Of a DNA stretch of 64,000 nucleotides, positions 8,103 through 17,196 are shown in pieces. How positions within the stretch are numbered: the first letter of the stretch is position 1; each line of letters starts with the position of its first letter. The DNA is taken from contig CAJTHL010000004.1 in NCBI GenBank assembly GCA_910576205.1, positions 62,001 through 126,000 of the forward strand. Direction: 5' to 3'. Origin of the DNA: Clostridia bacterium (lineage in GTDB: Bacteria > Bacillota > Clostridia > Lachnospirales > Lachnospiraceae). The position numbers and the translations under genes are program-made. The notes beneath the pieces are model-generated. The model was given only the letters and a program-made list of their open reading frames with translations. It searched no databases and had not been told where the DNA came from.

Positions 8103-8780
8103 TCCCTTCCCCCTATATACCATTTGTAATCTAATCCAAAACAATCATCATTAATTTTTCCAAAAGTGATTTCTTTAAAATGTGTACCAAAAGTATTCAT
8201 AATGTCTTCTTCATTCTGGAAAATTATCTGTACTGATCCGTTTCTAATTCCAAACCAATCATTTTTTATTTCCATAAAGCCACTCTTCTCAATTCCATCT
8301 TTATAGACAAAGCAATCCTTACATGGTATGGAAAACACCAGAATGGCATCCTTTTTCATTACTCTTGCATATTCCCGGACATGGGAAGAAAAGTCCATGT
8401 TATCATCCAGGTAATAGCATACATTCCACGAAAGCACAAAATCAAATGTTTCATTCATAAATCCAAGATTATTATTTAATCCCACCCGTATATCCGGATC
8501 GAATCCATACTTCTCTGTTTTTCTCCGGACGGTTTCCACTGTTTCCTCTGAAATCTGTGATCCGGCTAAATCCTAAAGTATTAAAAAAACAAAGATGCCT
8601 GCCATCTCCGCATCCTATATCCAATATGCTCTTTCCTTCATACCCCCCCCCAGAAATCATTTTAAGATTTAACCTTGGATAACTTCCTTTAAACATACGA
8701 ATCACATATTCTGCCGGATATGCCATCTGCTCATTTTCTGTATAAGTCTTATTCCAGTTATCCGTTTGCTCTCTTAACAC
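8090..8780 (-). pseudogene. SAM-dependent methyltransferase broken by one frameshift
   Basis: Two frames together give one class I methyltransferase. The first (from 8780) carries the SAM-binding motif ILDIGCGDGRH and reads in frame to about 8573. The second continues from about 8572 with VRRKTEKYGF through the rest of the fold to the stop at 8090. The shift must lie at TTTAGGATTTAGCC (about 8567-8575), because the second frame has a TAG just before it. One more copy of the pentamer GATTT there would restore the expected GFDLAGS strand, so a 5-bp repeat contraction is the simplest cause. A run of nine G also lies in the gene. It may have modified the nonulosonic acid. Alternatively it is phase-variable or a sequencing error. 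Confidence 0.8.
8643..8651 (-). repeat. Homopolymer of nine G (coding strand) in the methyltransferase gene
   Basis: Nine consecutive C on the plus strand encode Gly-Gly-Gly in frame, just before the SAM-binding motif. Tracts of this length are slippage-prone and in other bacteria switch surface-glycan genes. Here the frame across the tract is intact, and the lesion lies about 70 bp downstream. Confidence 0.85.
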
Positions 8781-8801
8781 ATTTCTTTCCTCCTGCTTCT
8801 A

Positions 8802-9845
8802 CTAATTCTGCTCATGCCCAAAATAACCATTAAAATCGCAAATAAAAAAGCTCTCCATGTCTTCCGGGAGCCCTTTTGCTATTTCATCCAGTTTTTCAAT
8901 ATCCATATGCACCTGGTCGATTGCAGTATACGCCTCCATCAGTTCCAGAGGGTCGACCCCATACTTGCCTGCCACTCTGTGAATATCCCTTAAGTAACTC
9001 GTATGAAACCCCGTATATCCACACATCGTGTCTATGATGTTGATTTTCCTTATTAGGGGATATACATATTTCTTACTGACTTTCAGTAATCTTTTTATAT
9101 CTATATCTATATCATACCCCAGACGGTTTGCACATATCGCAAACAGTTCCGTTGAAGTATTTCCCGAGCTCCTTCCCATTCCCTGCAACGAACAGTCAAT
9201 ATATTCAAATCCCAACTCGGCCGCCTTCAGACTGTTACTTATCGCCAATCCCAGATTATCGTGGCCATGAAATCCTAACGCAATGTCTGATCTTTTTCTT
9301 ACCGCCTCAAATATTTTTTCCAGCTGTTCCGGAGTCATGCATCCCGCCGAATCCACTATATAAGCAATATCTGCTCCATACGACTCCGATTTTACAACCT
9401 GCTCTGCAAAAAAATCACAGGGTACCGCATATGACTTCATGTAATTAGTAGCAATGATGACCCCCATTTCTTTTGCACGTTTGATATATTCCTCTGAGGA
9501 ATCAACCTCTGTGACATTTGTGCCTATCCGCAGAAACCCTGCTCCCAGACCGCATGCGATATCAATATCCTCAAGCCTGGCAACCCCCGGAATACAGAAC
9601 ATCCCGTATTTTGCTCTTTTCAGTGTTTTTTTTGCTGTGGCAAGATATTCCCCATCCGTATGGAGCGCTACGCCATTTTGGGGGGAACTGGCATTGAGTC
9701 CCATTCCATGTCCGATCTCAATAAAAGCAATCCCCAGGTCTTCCAGATTTTCTGTAATCTGTCTTTGTTGCACACAGGAAAACTGGAAATTAATGGCATA
9801 ACTTCCATCCCGCATGGTCACATCCATGATATTGATTTTCCCCAC
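8802..9845 (-). CDS. DRE-TIM metallolyase family aldolase (4-hydroxy-2-oxovalerate aldolase-like)
   Basis: 347 aa with a GTG start at 9845, 7 bp after the upstream stop, served by GGGAGG. It belongs to the HMG-CoA-lyase-like family: DVTMRDG near the start (Arg12, Asp13) and the metal ligands HGH at residues 193-195. Relatives cleave or form C-C bonds of 2-oxo acids, as in MhpE and isopropylmalate synthase. Members also occur in polysaccharide clusters with unknown roles. Here it lies in the acyl-activation cassette with an ACP, an AMP-ligase and an acyltransferase, so it may build or trim the short oxo- or hydroxy-acid that is loaded on the carrier. The substrate is unknown. Confidence 0.72.
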   Translation of the reverse strand: MGKINIMDVTMRDGSYAINFQFSCVQQRQITENLEDLGIAFIEIGHGMGLNASSPQNGVALHTDGEYLATAKKTLKRAKYGMFCIPGVARLEDIDIACGLGAGFLRIGTNVTEVDSSEEYIKRAKEMGVIIATNYMKSYAVPCDFFAEQVVKSESYGADIAYIVDSAGCMTPEQLEKIFEAVRKRSDIALGFHGHDNLGLAISNSLKAAELGFEYIDCSLQGMGRSSGNTSTELFAICANRLGYDIDIDIKRLLKVSKKYVYPLIRKINIIDTMCGYTGFHTSYLRDIHRVAGKYGVDPLELMEAYTAIDQVHMDIEKLDEIAKGLPEDMESFFICDFNGYFGHEQN

Positions 9846-9852
9846 TCTCTGA

Positions 9853-10626
9853 TTATCCTCCCTTCGTAAAGAACCTCGGATTGCTTTTCAGCGTCTCCGT
9901 AATCAGATCCAGATACACTCTACAACGCACTATCTGCATGGCACCTTTTCCTAAATCCGCCACATTACATACCTTCTTTTCTCTACAGAGCAGGTCCAGC
10001 TTCTGAGGTGCATAGGCATCTTCTGGCTTATCCAGATCAACTACAAAATGTACAAAATAATCCCTCTTTCTATTTCCCAGATAATCCCTAAGCTCACCAT
10101 TGAACGCTTTATTATATCTGTACGGAACATTGTTATACTTTTCTGCATAGTGGAAAAAAGTTGACCCGCAATCCACATTCATGCATAATATCTTCCCGTC
10201 TTTTTTTAGTAGTCTTTCCCAGAAAGACCCCTTTCCAAAGGATTCGTTAACAGGATTATCTGTATAATAATCCTTAAGTGCTCCCCATGCTGCCACTGAA
10301 AAATTAGGATCCAGGGATCTTTTTACTCCGTCTGATTTCCTAATATACTCCGGAAACATTCCACAGGAAGACTTTGTCAAACGATAATCATAAAATTCCC
10401 CATGACAAAAAGAATAGGAAAACGTTGGAACAAGCAAGGTTCCTCCCTCTCCTAAAACCTCCTTGAAAGCATTATAAAATAATCCACATATGTCATCTCC
10501 GCTTTTAGCTCCTAAAGGCATTCCAAAAAAACCAAGATTACTGTGAACAAAAACGGAATCCCCTTCAGTCAGACCAAGTCTATGAAAGGCATTTATTATA
10601 TCTTCATATTTATAATCTACTCTCAT
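9853..10626 (-). CDS. AAC(3)-family N-acyltransferase
   Basis: 257 aa; the ATG overlaps the ACP stop by 4 bp (ATGA). It has the family pattern of aminoglycoside 3-N-acetyltransferases: VHSNLGFFG near the start, LDPNFSVAAWG, then SFGKGSFWERLL and VPYRY. Members in glycan loci acylate sugar amines rather than drugs. Being co-translated with an acyl carrier protein suggests it takes its acyl group from ACP rather than CoA, a role PseH fills with acetyl-CoA in classic pathways. The acceptor could be the 4-amino group made by PseC or an amine on another sugar. Resistance to an antibiotic is unlikely from context. Confidence 0.75.
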   Translation of the reverse strand: MRVDYKYEDIINAFHRLGLTEGDSVFVHSNLGFFGMPLGAKSGDDICGLFYNAFKEVLGEGGTLLVPTFSYSFCHGEFYDYRLTKSSCGMFPEYIRKSDGVKRSLDPNFSVAAWGALKDYYTDNPVNESFGKGSFWERLLKKDGKILCMNVDCGSTFFHYAEKYNNVPYRYNKAFNGELRDYLGNRKRDYFVHFVVDLDKPEDAYAPQKLDLLCREKKVCNVADLGKGAMQIVRCRVYLDLITETLKSNPRFFTKGG

Positions 10627-10880
10627 ATCTTTTTCACCATACCAGATATTATTTCGACCAATCCATTCAATGTCGCAAATTTCCTGTCTTCAAACTGGTT
10701 ATTCTCAAAACATATATCAAAATTCTCTTCTATATCCGCTATAAGTCCGATAAATGTAAAGGAGTCAATGAAACCGGCATCAAGATAATTTTCTTCCTGT
10801 TTCATTTCCAATAAGTTGCCGTCCACATTCCCATTTTCAATAAACCATTTCTTTACCCAGTCCCGTATCTCTTCCATCAT
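10623..10880 (-). CDS. Acyl carrier protein
   Basis: 85 aa, the normal size for a free-standing carrier protein. The phosphopantetheine attachment serine is Ser40 in the motif AGFIDSFTF, followed by the usual acidic helix (IADIEENF). Its start overlaps the cyclase gene by 4 bp and its stop overlaps the acyltransferase by 4 bp, so the three proteins are made together. It is presumably loaded by the AMP-ligase at 12137-13561 and donates to the AAC(3)-like enzyme. It is clearly not the housekeeping fatty-acid ACP, since it differs from the usual DSLD consensus and lies in a glycan operon. Confidence 0.85.
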   Translation of the reverse strand: MMEEIRDWVKKWFIENGNVDGNLLEMKQEENYLDAGFIDSFTFIGLIADIEENFDICFENNQFEDRKFATLNGLVEIISGMVKKI

Positions 10881-11533
10881 TTTTCCTCCAGAATTACTCT
10901 TGCCGGCGATCCATCCGCGCCCTTCAATTTCAATGGCAGTGCAACAATCTTGTATTGTTTATTAAAGTCTATCCTGCTGGTATTGATTAAATACTCAACA
11001 ATTATTACTCCCTTATTTAAAAGCAACTTATGATTGGGGGAATCCTCTTTCCCCTGCTGATGTATTGCTGCCCCGTCATCTGGAGAAGGGGTGTCAAGTG
11101 CAATCAGTTTCATCCCGTTTTCTATAAGATATCTGATGGCGTCCTTTTCAAAATAAGGAAAATGGTCATAATACTTACTGGTCTTCCAGTTTTCACACCA
11201 TCCAAAAACGAACAGCATCCGCTCTGTAACACTGATTTTTTCCAGATCTCTCCCTGTCACGGTATCATGGGCACATTTATCTGTAAAATCAACACAGGTC
11301 ACAGGACCAATACATTTTTCCAGATCAAGTTCATCAATGGATTCAGCGTTATCAAAAAAATGCAACGGCGCATCCATATGGGTGGCCGAATGACTTCCCA
11401 GAACAATTGATGAAGTGTTTCTTCCCTCCCTGTCAATTATCCCCATTCTTTCAACAGCCACTTTCTGGTGCCAGGGCGTTCCACAAGTCATACATTCATT
11501 ATCAATACTGATTGACAAATCTATAAGCTTCAT
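10877..11533 (-). CDS. Cyclase-family metal-dependent hydrolase (kynurenine formamidase fold)
   Basis: 218 aa. The metal-binding signature of the cyclase family, HSATHMDAPLHF at residues 48-59 with His48, His52, Asp54 and His58, is intact. A good AGGAGGG site precedes the ATG. Known relatives hydrolyse formamides (KynB) or isatin, and others take part in polyketide-type cyclisation. In this operon it is translationally coupled to the ACP. It could release or cyclise the ACP-bound acyl group, or hydrolyse an amide or formamide on a sugar. The second idea is notable given the formyltransferase nearby, but neither is proven. Confidence 0.72.
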   Translation of the reverse strand: MKLIDLSISIDNECMTCGTPWHQKVAVERMGIIDREGRNTSSIVLGSHSATHMDAPLHFFDNAESIDELDLEKCIGPVTCVDFTDKCAHDTVTGRDLEKISVTERMLFVFGWCENWKTSKYYDHFPYFEKDAIRYLIENGMKLIALDTPSPDDGAAIHQQGKEDSPNHKLLLNKGVIIVEYLINTSRIDFNKQYKIVALPLKLKGADGSPARVILEEK

Positions 11534-11543
11534 TCATACCCTC

Positions 11544-12153
11544 CTATTTCAGCGATATTATTTTCACAATATTTCCAGTTTCATCAGAAACAAAAAATAT
11601 TTTCAAGTTTTTCCCACTAATTTTCATATCAGCTATATCAGACACTTGATATCCTTTTGAAAACATGTTGTTCCAGTCTTTTTCTGTGCAATCAACCGCA
11701 AAACCCCGTATACCCTATCCCTTCTAATCAAGCTTATAATGTTTACCACACATGCTCTCAACTATTTCAATTTTAAGAGGACACACATCCAACACTGGTC
11801 TTATCTCAAGCCTTCCATCTCAAAAAGCTTTAAACCGAGCGTCTCATAAAAATCTGTCGCCCTTCTTTTATCATAGGCATGAAAAAGGATTTTATCAGAA
11901 TATATCTGTATGCGGTATTCCTCCGCTTCCCCAACCATATCATACACCGTAATTTCTATCGGATAGACTCCGTTTCCATTTAACAGAACAATGTCATGGA
12001 AATTTTGCTCATATTCCATGTACCTTTTTTGATCCTGAGATTAATCAGATGCATCTCCCGGAAAACCATTTTATATTTCTTAAAGTCCTGCAGGCAATCT
12101 TCAACTTCGCTTACATTACAAGTAAACGAAATGTGATCAAATTTTAATATCAT
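11544..12153 (-). pseudogene. VOC/glyoxalase-fold protein, degraded by several frameshifts
   Basis: Coding-like segments lie in three frames of one strand. The first is an amino end MILKFDHISFTCN from 12153. The second contains HDIVLLNGNG and ATDFYETLGLKLF. The third has GRLEIRPVLDVCP and stops near 11730. A last piece, GIRGFAVDC to DETGNIVKIISLK, ends at 11544. The pattern of a two-domain vicinal-oxygen-chelate protein is clear, with at least three lesions, so it is a dead gene rather than a single sequencing error. Its start overlaps the AMP-ligase stop, showing it once belonged to the acyl cassette. Confidence 0.8.
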
Positions 12154-13561
12154 TTTCCAACTGTCTCCGTAGTTCTGCCTTGTCTGTTTTACCATTCAGA
12201 TTTTTGGGGATTCTGTCAATGAATATATACTTATCCACCATACAGGTCCGTCCCAGACGCTCTATAACAAAATCGTTCAAAACATGCTCTATTTCAGCTT
12301 TTTCTTCCACCGGAACATACCAGCATACTATTTTTTCTTCATTTTTTTCTAAATAAGAAGACACCGCACATTCCCTGATCAATCCTGTTTCTAATAAGGT
12401 CTCTTCAATCTGTTTAGGGCTGATATTCATGCCTCCCTTAATAATCAGATCTTTCTTTCGTCCATTTATATGGAGTTTTCCATTGTCCAGATATCCCAGA
12501 TCTCCAGTACAATACCTGCCCCCTTCAAAATAAGCATCGGTGGTTTCATTGTTATATCCCAGATACATCCATGGAACAAATACTTTGATTTCAGAATCCT
12601 CTCCAAACACAATGTCAACTCCCGGAAATAATGTTCCAACAGACTCCTCATCTGTATCTGTAATAAGCTGGCTTGATAGAAAAAGTGTTTCAGACAAACC
12701 ATAACTCGGAAGCAGCTTTACTGAGTACCGCTCTTCAAATTGTCTTTTTAATTTTGGAAAGAGTGGTGCTGTTCCTATACAAAACAAAGGCTTCTTCTCT
12801 TCAAAATATTTCTTTATTTCTCCTCTCCGGTCAATGGTAAGAAGAACATTCAACATTGTTGGTGATAACCAGAAGGTATTTACTTGATATTTCTCTACAT
12901 TTTTCCAGAAAGAAATTGCTGACATGACATCAAATCTTGGAAAAATAACAATCCTGCTCTCCATGATAAATGGCATTATAATTGTGTTCAAAATTCCCGC
13001 CATATATGTCATAGGCATGGTATGACATACAACTGACCTCTTTGAAAATCCCACAGTCTCTCCAAATATGATTGCAGAACGAAATAAATTGCCAAGGGAA
13101 TGTCTCACACCTTTCGCACGGCCTGTACTGCCAGATGTATACGTTGTCATAAAGACTTTATCCAAATCAATTCTCCCAATCCTCTCAACAACCTCTTTCC
13201 CCTTAATCTCCATTCTGGATATCTTTTTTAAAAAATCCTCATTATTTATGGCATAAATTCCTTCATGATTTGACAAGATATCCTCTATTTCCATTTTCGA
13301 TTTCTGGGGATCAACCGGAACAATCATTATATTAGATAGCATACAGGCAAAATAGAATTCAAACAACGCCATCCCATTCTCTAATATCACAGCAACCTCA
13401 TGTATTCTTTTCTTCTCCAGGAAGGTTGCAATTTGAAATGCCCTGTTCATGATATCTTCGTAGGTATACCAGATTCCATCCTGTGTCGACACGACAAATT
13501 TTTCCTTAGAATACAGCCCTCTTATTTTATTAATGATTATTTCACTTTTAATCACTTCCAT
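12137..13561 (-). CDS. AMP-dependent acyl-acid ligase (ANL superfamily)
   Basis: 474 aa. It adenylates a carboxylic acid and would then pass it to the phosphopantetheine of the ACP encoded 1.3 kb downstream. Core motifs are in order: YTSGSTGRAKG (141-151), YGLSET, the YCTGDLGYLDNG hinge region, and the carboxyl-terminal catalytic lysine in NLNGKTDKAEL. It is shorter than the roughly 500-600 aa of typical acyl-CoA ligases, which fits small-acid or carrier-protein ligases. The site is weak (AACGGG) and the gene starts 4 bp after the preceding stop. The acid used cannot be read from sequence. Confidence 0.85.
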   Translation of the reverse strand: MEVIKSEIIINKIRGLYSKEKFVVSTQDGIWYTYEDIMNRAFQIATFLEKKRIHEVAVILENGMALFEFYFACMLSNIMIVPVDPQKSKMEIEDILSNHEGIYAINNEDFLKKISRMEIKGKEVVERIGRIDLDKVFMTTYTSGSTGRAKGVRHSLGNLFRSAIIFGETVGFSKRSVVCHTMPMTYMAGILNTIIMPFIMESRIVIFPRFDVMSAISFWKNVEKYQVNTFWLSPTMLNVLLTIDRRGEIKKYFEEKKPLFCIGTAPLFPKLKRQFEERYSVKLLPSYGLSETLFLSSQLITDTDEESVGTLFPGVDIVFGEDSEIKVFVPWMYLGYNNETTDAYFEGGRYCTGDLGYLDNGKLHINGRKKDLIIKGGMNISPKQIEETLLETGLIRECAVSSYLEKNEEKIVCWYVPVEEKAEIEHVLNDFVIERLGRTCMVDKYIFIDRIPKNLNGKTDKAELRRQLENDIKI

Positions 13562-13565
13562 TCGT

Positions 13566-14876
13566 TTACCCGTTTCTTTCTATGAGATTGTTTTCAATTA
13601 ATTTTTCTACAATAGGGATAAGTGTTTTTACTGGTTGGTGAATGATGTTGCTGATTCCAATTAAATCATTTTTTCCATCCGCATACGCAATAAAGTCTGT
13701 CATAGCTTTCACGCTGTTATAGCTCCCTTTCTGGCTGATTGTTGGATAAAGTCCTCTTTTTCCAAGTTGTGGTTCGCAGAACACTTTTGTCCGATAGCAT
13801 CTGTTATTCTCCAGCGCAAAAATCACCTGTGTCATCACATCATAGCTTCCCTGGAACCCTTCTGAAGTGATTAGTGTCATGTCGTCCGCCGAAGTATGGT
13901 ATTCCGGGTATTCCCCAAATTTAGATCTGCAATAGCAGACAACGGGAAGGTCCACTCCAGGCGCATTATACTGACGTTCGTCAGAACCTCTTTCCAGAAA
14001 AGAATAAGTGGAAAACTTACCTTGATACGACAAGACATTTTTCAATACCCGGTCAGCAAGTGTATTCCCATGCCGGGACTCCACTATGGAGTAATCTCTC
14101 TCATCCCCCACACATGAAAGGTTAAACCCGGCTATCATATGTTTTTTTAAATAAGCAAGGTTTCTACTCAGATATGTAATTGAGCCAATTGTTTCCGGGA
14201 TAAATATAAAACGGTATGTATATCTTCTCTCTTTCATAGAATATACAAAACGGATGAGTTCTGCAGAAAGTGCAGGACCAGAACATTCATTATTTGCCAT
14301 AGAAGGATGACATATATATGTTGAGAAAAAAATCTCCTCATTACCTTCTCCTGGGATTACTACCTCTCCATAAGTGAGGTTTCCGTCAATCAGTTCACTG
14401 TCAATATGCATGTGGTATTTACCTAATGGCAGGGAATTTTTCTGGTTTTCACTCATGCAGAACCCATACCTCTCTTTATAGTACGATGTCACATACGGAA
14501 TTACATCCGGCTGGCTGGGCTGTGTAAAAATATGCTCCTTCATCTCGTCCAGATCCACCCATGAGTCAACAGGAACCGAGTACCCCATTACATGAAGATT
14601 ATTTTTTTTAAAATCAATGATTCTATTTTCCTGCTCATCTTCAATATATGCCTCACGTATAACCCATTCTTTTGGGATCGTCCAGTCAAACACCTCTGTT
14701 CCTGAAGGCACATTAGTGATTTCAAATTTAATGCCTCCCCCATTACCATTATTGTTCCCAATGTAATCGGCTAAAATAGACAGGGTTTCCCTCACGCCCT
14801 CTCCGGTAATACTGCGGCATATGGGATAAATACGTTTTGCTATATTATATATATTTTGTCCTATATTATTATCCAT
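13566..14876 (-). CDS. DUF4910-type aminopeptidase-like protein
   Basis: 436 aa from the ATG at 14876, which has GGGAG upstream; an 11-codon longer frame has no site. The protein matches the DUF4910/DUF2172 family, with an M28-peptidase-like fold found mostly in polysaccharide clusters. Visible features are RSITGEGVRETL near the amino end, TYICHPSMANNECSG (putative zinc ligands His and Glu), FIPETIGS, and GSDERQYNAPGVDLPV followed by YHTSADD. A winged helix-like tail closes the protein. The reaction is unknown. In this operon it could cut an amide or peptide-like bond on a sugar substituent. Confidence 0.75.
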   Translation of the reverse strand: MDNNIGQNIYNIAKRIYPICRSITGEGVRETLSILADYIGNNNGNGGGIKFEITNVPSGTEVFDWTIPKEWVIREAYIEDEQENRIIDFKKNNLHVMGYSVPVDSWVDLDEMKEHIFTQPSQPDVIPYVTSYYKERYGFCMSENQKNSLPLGKYHMHIDSELIDGNLTYGEVVIPGEGNEEIFFSTYICHPSMANNECSGPALSAELIRFVYSMKERRYTYRFIFIPETIGSITYLSRNLAYLKKHMIAGFNLSCVGDERDYSIVESRHGNTLADRVLKNVLSYQGKFSTYSFLERGSDERQYNAPGVDLPVVCYCRSKFGEYPEYHTSADDMTLITSEGFQGSYDVMTQVIFALENNRCYRTKVFCEPQLGKRGLYPTISQKGSYNSVKAMTDFIAYADGKNDLIGISNIIHQPVKTLIPIVEKLIENNLIERNG

Positions 14877-14946
14877 TTTTCTATCTCCCTTTTCCCATAG
14901 GCTAAACATATATTACCAGTTTTGAACTTGATTACTGTTTAAAGTC

Positions 14947-16143
14947 CTACTTCTTTTTGTAATAATCCATGACCTTTTTTATTGCTGCTATTACTTTTTC
15001 CACATCCTCATCCGTCATGCCATAATATAATGGTATTGTAATAAGACGCTCATATAGATATTCAGCATTTGGGCACACGCCTTTTTTATATCCCATCTTC
15101 TGATAATGGGGAAAATAATAGACTGGAATATAATGTACATTACATCCGACATTCTCAGCTGTTAATGCATCAAAAATTTCTTTCCTGCCTGCTTTCAAGC
15201 ATTCCAGCTTTAACTGCAACAAGTATAAATGCCGGACTGTGTCAGACTGTGGGATCTCCTTCTGCACTACAACCTCCTGCATTTTTTCAAACACTTTGTT
15301 ATATTTCTCAACAATCTCCTTCCGGCGTTTTGCAAACATATCCAGTTTATCAAGCTGGCTACCAAGAAGTGCTGCCTGGATATCCGTTATACGATAATTC
15401 AGTCCAAGGCTTATCTGTTCATAATACCAACTACCCTCTGCTTTTTTCTCCATCCATTTCGGGTTCCTGGTAATTCCATGTGTGCGGAATAACTGCAGTT
15501 TCTTATAAAGCATCTCACTGTTTGTCATAATTGCCCCGCCTTCCCCCGCTGTTACTGTTTTTACCGGGTGAAAACTGAAAGTCGTCATATCCGCAAGACT
15601 TCCCACTGGTATGCCATTATATTTTGTACCAATAGAATGGGCCCCGTCTTCTATCAGAACCAGGTGATGTCTTTCGCAAATATTTCTTATGGCATCCATT
15701 TCAGCAGCCTGTCCGGTAAAATCCACCGCCACAACCGCGCGGGTTCTATCCGTGATTCTTTCCTCAATGCTCTTGGGACTGATATTATAAGTATCCCTGT
15801 CTATGTCAGCAAAAACCGGTTTTGCCCCGCAATATAGAGCACAGTTTGCAGAGGCAGCAAATGTTAGAGGAGTGGTGATGATCTCATCCCCCTCATGAAG
15901 CTCTGCCGCATGGCAGGCTGCATGAAGGGCCGCTGTGCCATTGCTTACCAAGACTGCATATCTGGCTCCCGTAATGTCACAAAGTTTTTTTTCCGTTTCT
16001 CTCACCTTGGGGCCGCATGTCAGAAAATCACTTTTCAAGGCTTCTGTCACTGCGCAGATGTCAGCTTTATCAATATATTGATGCCCATACCCTATTTTCT
16101 TTTCAAATACAGGTGTTCCCCCATAAAGAGCCAGTTTTTCCAT
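14947..16143 (-). CDS. pseC: UDP-4-amino-4,6-dideoxy-N-acetyl-beta-L-altrosamine transaminase
   Basis: 398 aa; the start at 16143 follows CAGGAGGAG, while the longer frame runs into the pseB end. It is a DegT/DnrJ/EryC1 aminotransferase. The PLP lysine is Lys195 in FSFHPVKTVTAGEGG, a form typical of PseC, and the amino end has the KLALYGGTPVF style of this subfamily. It uses glutamate to aminate the 4-keto product of PseB. It is directly downstream of pseB, which together with pseF, pseI and pseG gives the pseudaminic acid pathway except for PseH. Confidence 0.9.
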   Translation of the reverse strand: MEKLALYGGTPVFEKKIGYGHQYIDKADICAVTEALKSDFLTCGPKVRETEKKLCDITGARYAVLVSNGTAALHAACHAAELHEGDEIITTPLTFAASANCALYCGAKPVFADIDRDTYNISPKSIEERITDRTRAVVAVDFTGQAAEMDAIRNICERHHLVLIEDGAHSIGTKYNGIPVGSLADMTTFSFHPVKTVTAGEGGAIMTNSEMLYKKLQLFRTHGITRNPKWMEKKAEGSWYYEQISLGLNYRITDIQAALLGSQLDKLDMFAKRRKEIVEKYNKVFEKMQEVVVQKEIPQSDTVRHLYLLQLKLECLKAGRKEIFDALTAENVGCNVHYIPVYYFPHYQKMGYKKGVCPNAEYLYERLITIPLYYGMTDEDVEKVIAAIKKVMDYYKKK

Positions 16144-16185
16144 AAAAATTAGTCTCCTCCTGTTTTCCTGGCCAGATACCACTGC

Positions 16186-17181
16186 TCAGTATTTATCCAG
16201 ATCTGTTTTTAAAAGCCTCTTGATATCCCCAGTACTTAACCATTGAGAATTCGTCCCAGAGCTGTATTCAAACTCTGGCTCTACTGGCTTTCCTCCTGGT
16301 AGGACGTCCTTGCTTCCCCACCAGTTATAATGGGGATATACAATAAAATGTTTTTCATATTCATAGGTATGGAGGGAGTCCTCCCTTGTCACCATGATCT
16401 CATGGAGCTTTTCCCCCTCCCGGATCCCGACTTCTGGCATTTCGCACCCCGGCAGCATAGCCTGGGCCAGATCCGTAATCTTAAAGGAGGGAATCTTTGA
16501 AATAAAGGTTTCTCCTCCATGGGCCTCTTCCAATGCCTTGACCACCAGCTGGACGCCCTCTTCCAGACTAATCCAGAACCTTGTCATCCGGTAGTCCGTA
16601 ATGGGAAGTTCCTTCCCTCCCTTATCAATAATGCTCTGAAAAAACGGAATTACAGACCCCCTGCTTCCAGCCACATTCCCATAACGTACCACGGCAAATC
16701 TTGTGCCATCCGTCCCAGAGTAGGCATTAGCCGCAGCAAACAGCTTATCCGATACCAGTTTTGTCCCACCATACAGATTAATTGGGTTTACCGCTTTATC
16801 TGTAGATAACGCTATGACCTTCTTTACACCCGCCTCCAGGGATGCGGTTATAACGTTCATAGCGCCATTGATATTTGTCTTAATGGCCTCATTGGGATTA
16901 TATTCGCAGGCTGGAACCTGTTTTAAGGCCGCTGCATGGATCACGTAATCCACACCTTTCATGGCCATTTTCAGCCGCGCCTCATCACGGACATCCCCAA
17001 TAAAAAAACGGAGGAATTCTCCGTGTTTTTTATACTCATTATTCATGATAAACTGTTTGTACTCATCCCTGGAATAGATAATGATTTTCCTTGGCTCATA
17101 ATATTTTAAAACATAATCCACAAAATGATGACCAAAGGAACCCGTCCCACCTGTTATTAATATTGTTTTATTGTTTAACAT
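16186..17181 (-). CDS. pseB: UDP-GlcNAc 4,6-dehydratase (5-inverting)
   Basis: 331 aa, a soluble short-chain dehydrogenase fold. The NAD(P)-binding GGTGSFG sits at residues 11-17, STDKA (Asp128, Lys129) and Tyr137-x3-Lys141 (LYGGTK) form the active site. This is the first step to pseudaminic acid and yields the L-arabino 4-keto sugar. The size and the lack of membrane helices separate it from the WbpM-type enzyme at 39336-41213. It begins only 15 bp after wbpE and has a weak ribosome binding site, so read-through coupling from wbpE is likely. Confidence 0.92.
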   Translation of the reverse strand: MLNNKTILITGGTGSFGHHFVDYVLKYYEPRKIIIYSRDEYKQFIMNNEYKKHGEFLRFFIGDVRDEARLKMAMKGVDYVIHAAALKQVPACEYNPNEAIKTNINGAMNVITASLEAGVKKVIALSTDKAVNPINLYGGTKLVSDKLFAAANAYSGTDGTRFAVVRYGNVAGSRGSVIPFFQSIIDKGGKELPITDYRMTRFWISLEEGVQLVVKALEEAHGGETFISKIPSFKITDLAQAMLPGCEMPEVGIREGEKLHEIMVTREDSLHTYEYEKHFIVYPHYNWWGSKDVLPGGKPVEPEFEYSSGTNSQWLSTGDIKRLLKTDLDKY

Positions 17182-17196
17182 ATATTTATCACAAAA

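Noticed and set aside
8643..8651. The nine-G tract as the direct cause of the methyltransferase frameshift
   Set aside because: Shifting the frame at the tract gives a TAG within a few codons and destroys the SAM-binding motif. The frame is correct across the tract, and the break lies about 70 bp downstream.
9853..10626. AAC(3)-like gene as an aminoglycoside resistance gene
   Set aside because: It is translationally coupled to an acyl carrier protein within a sugar pathway, and such homologues are common in glycan clusters.
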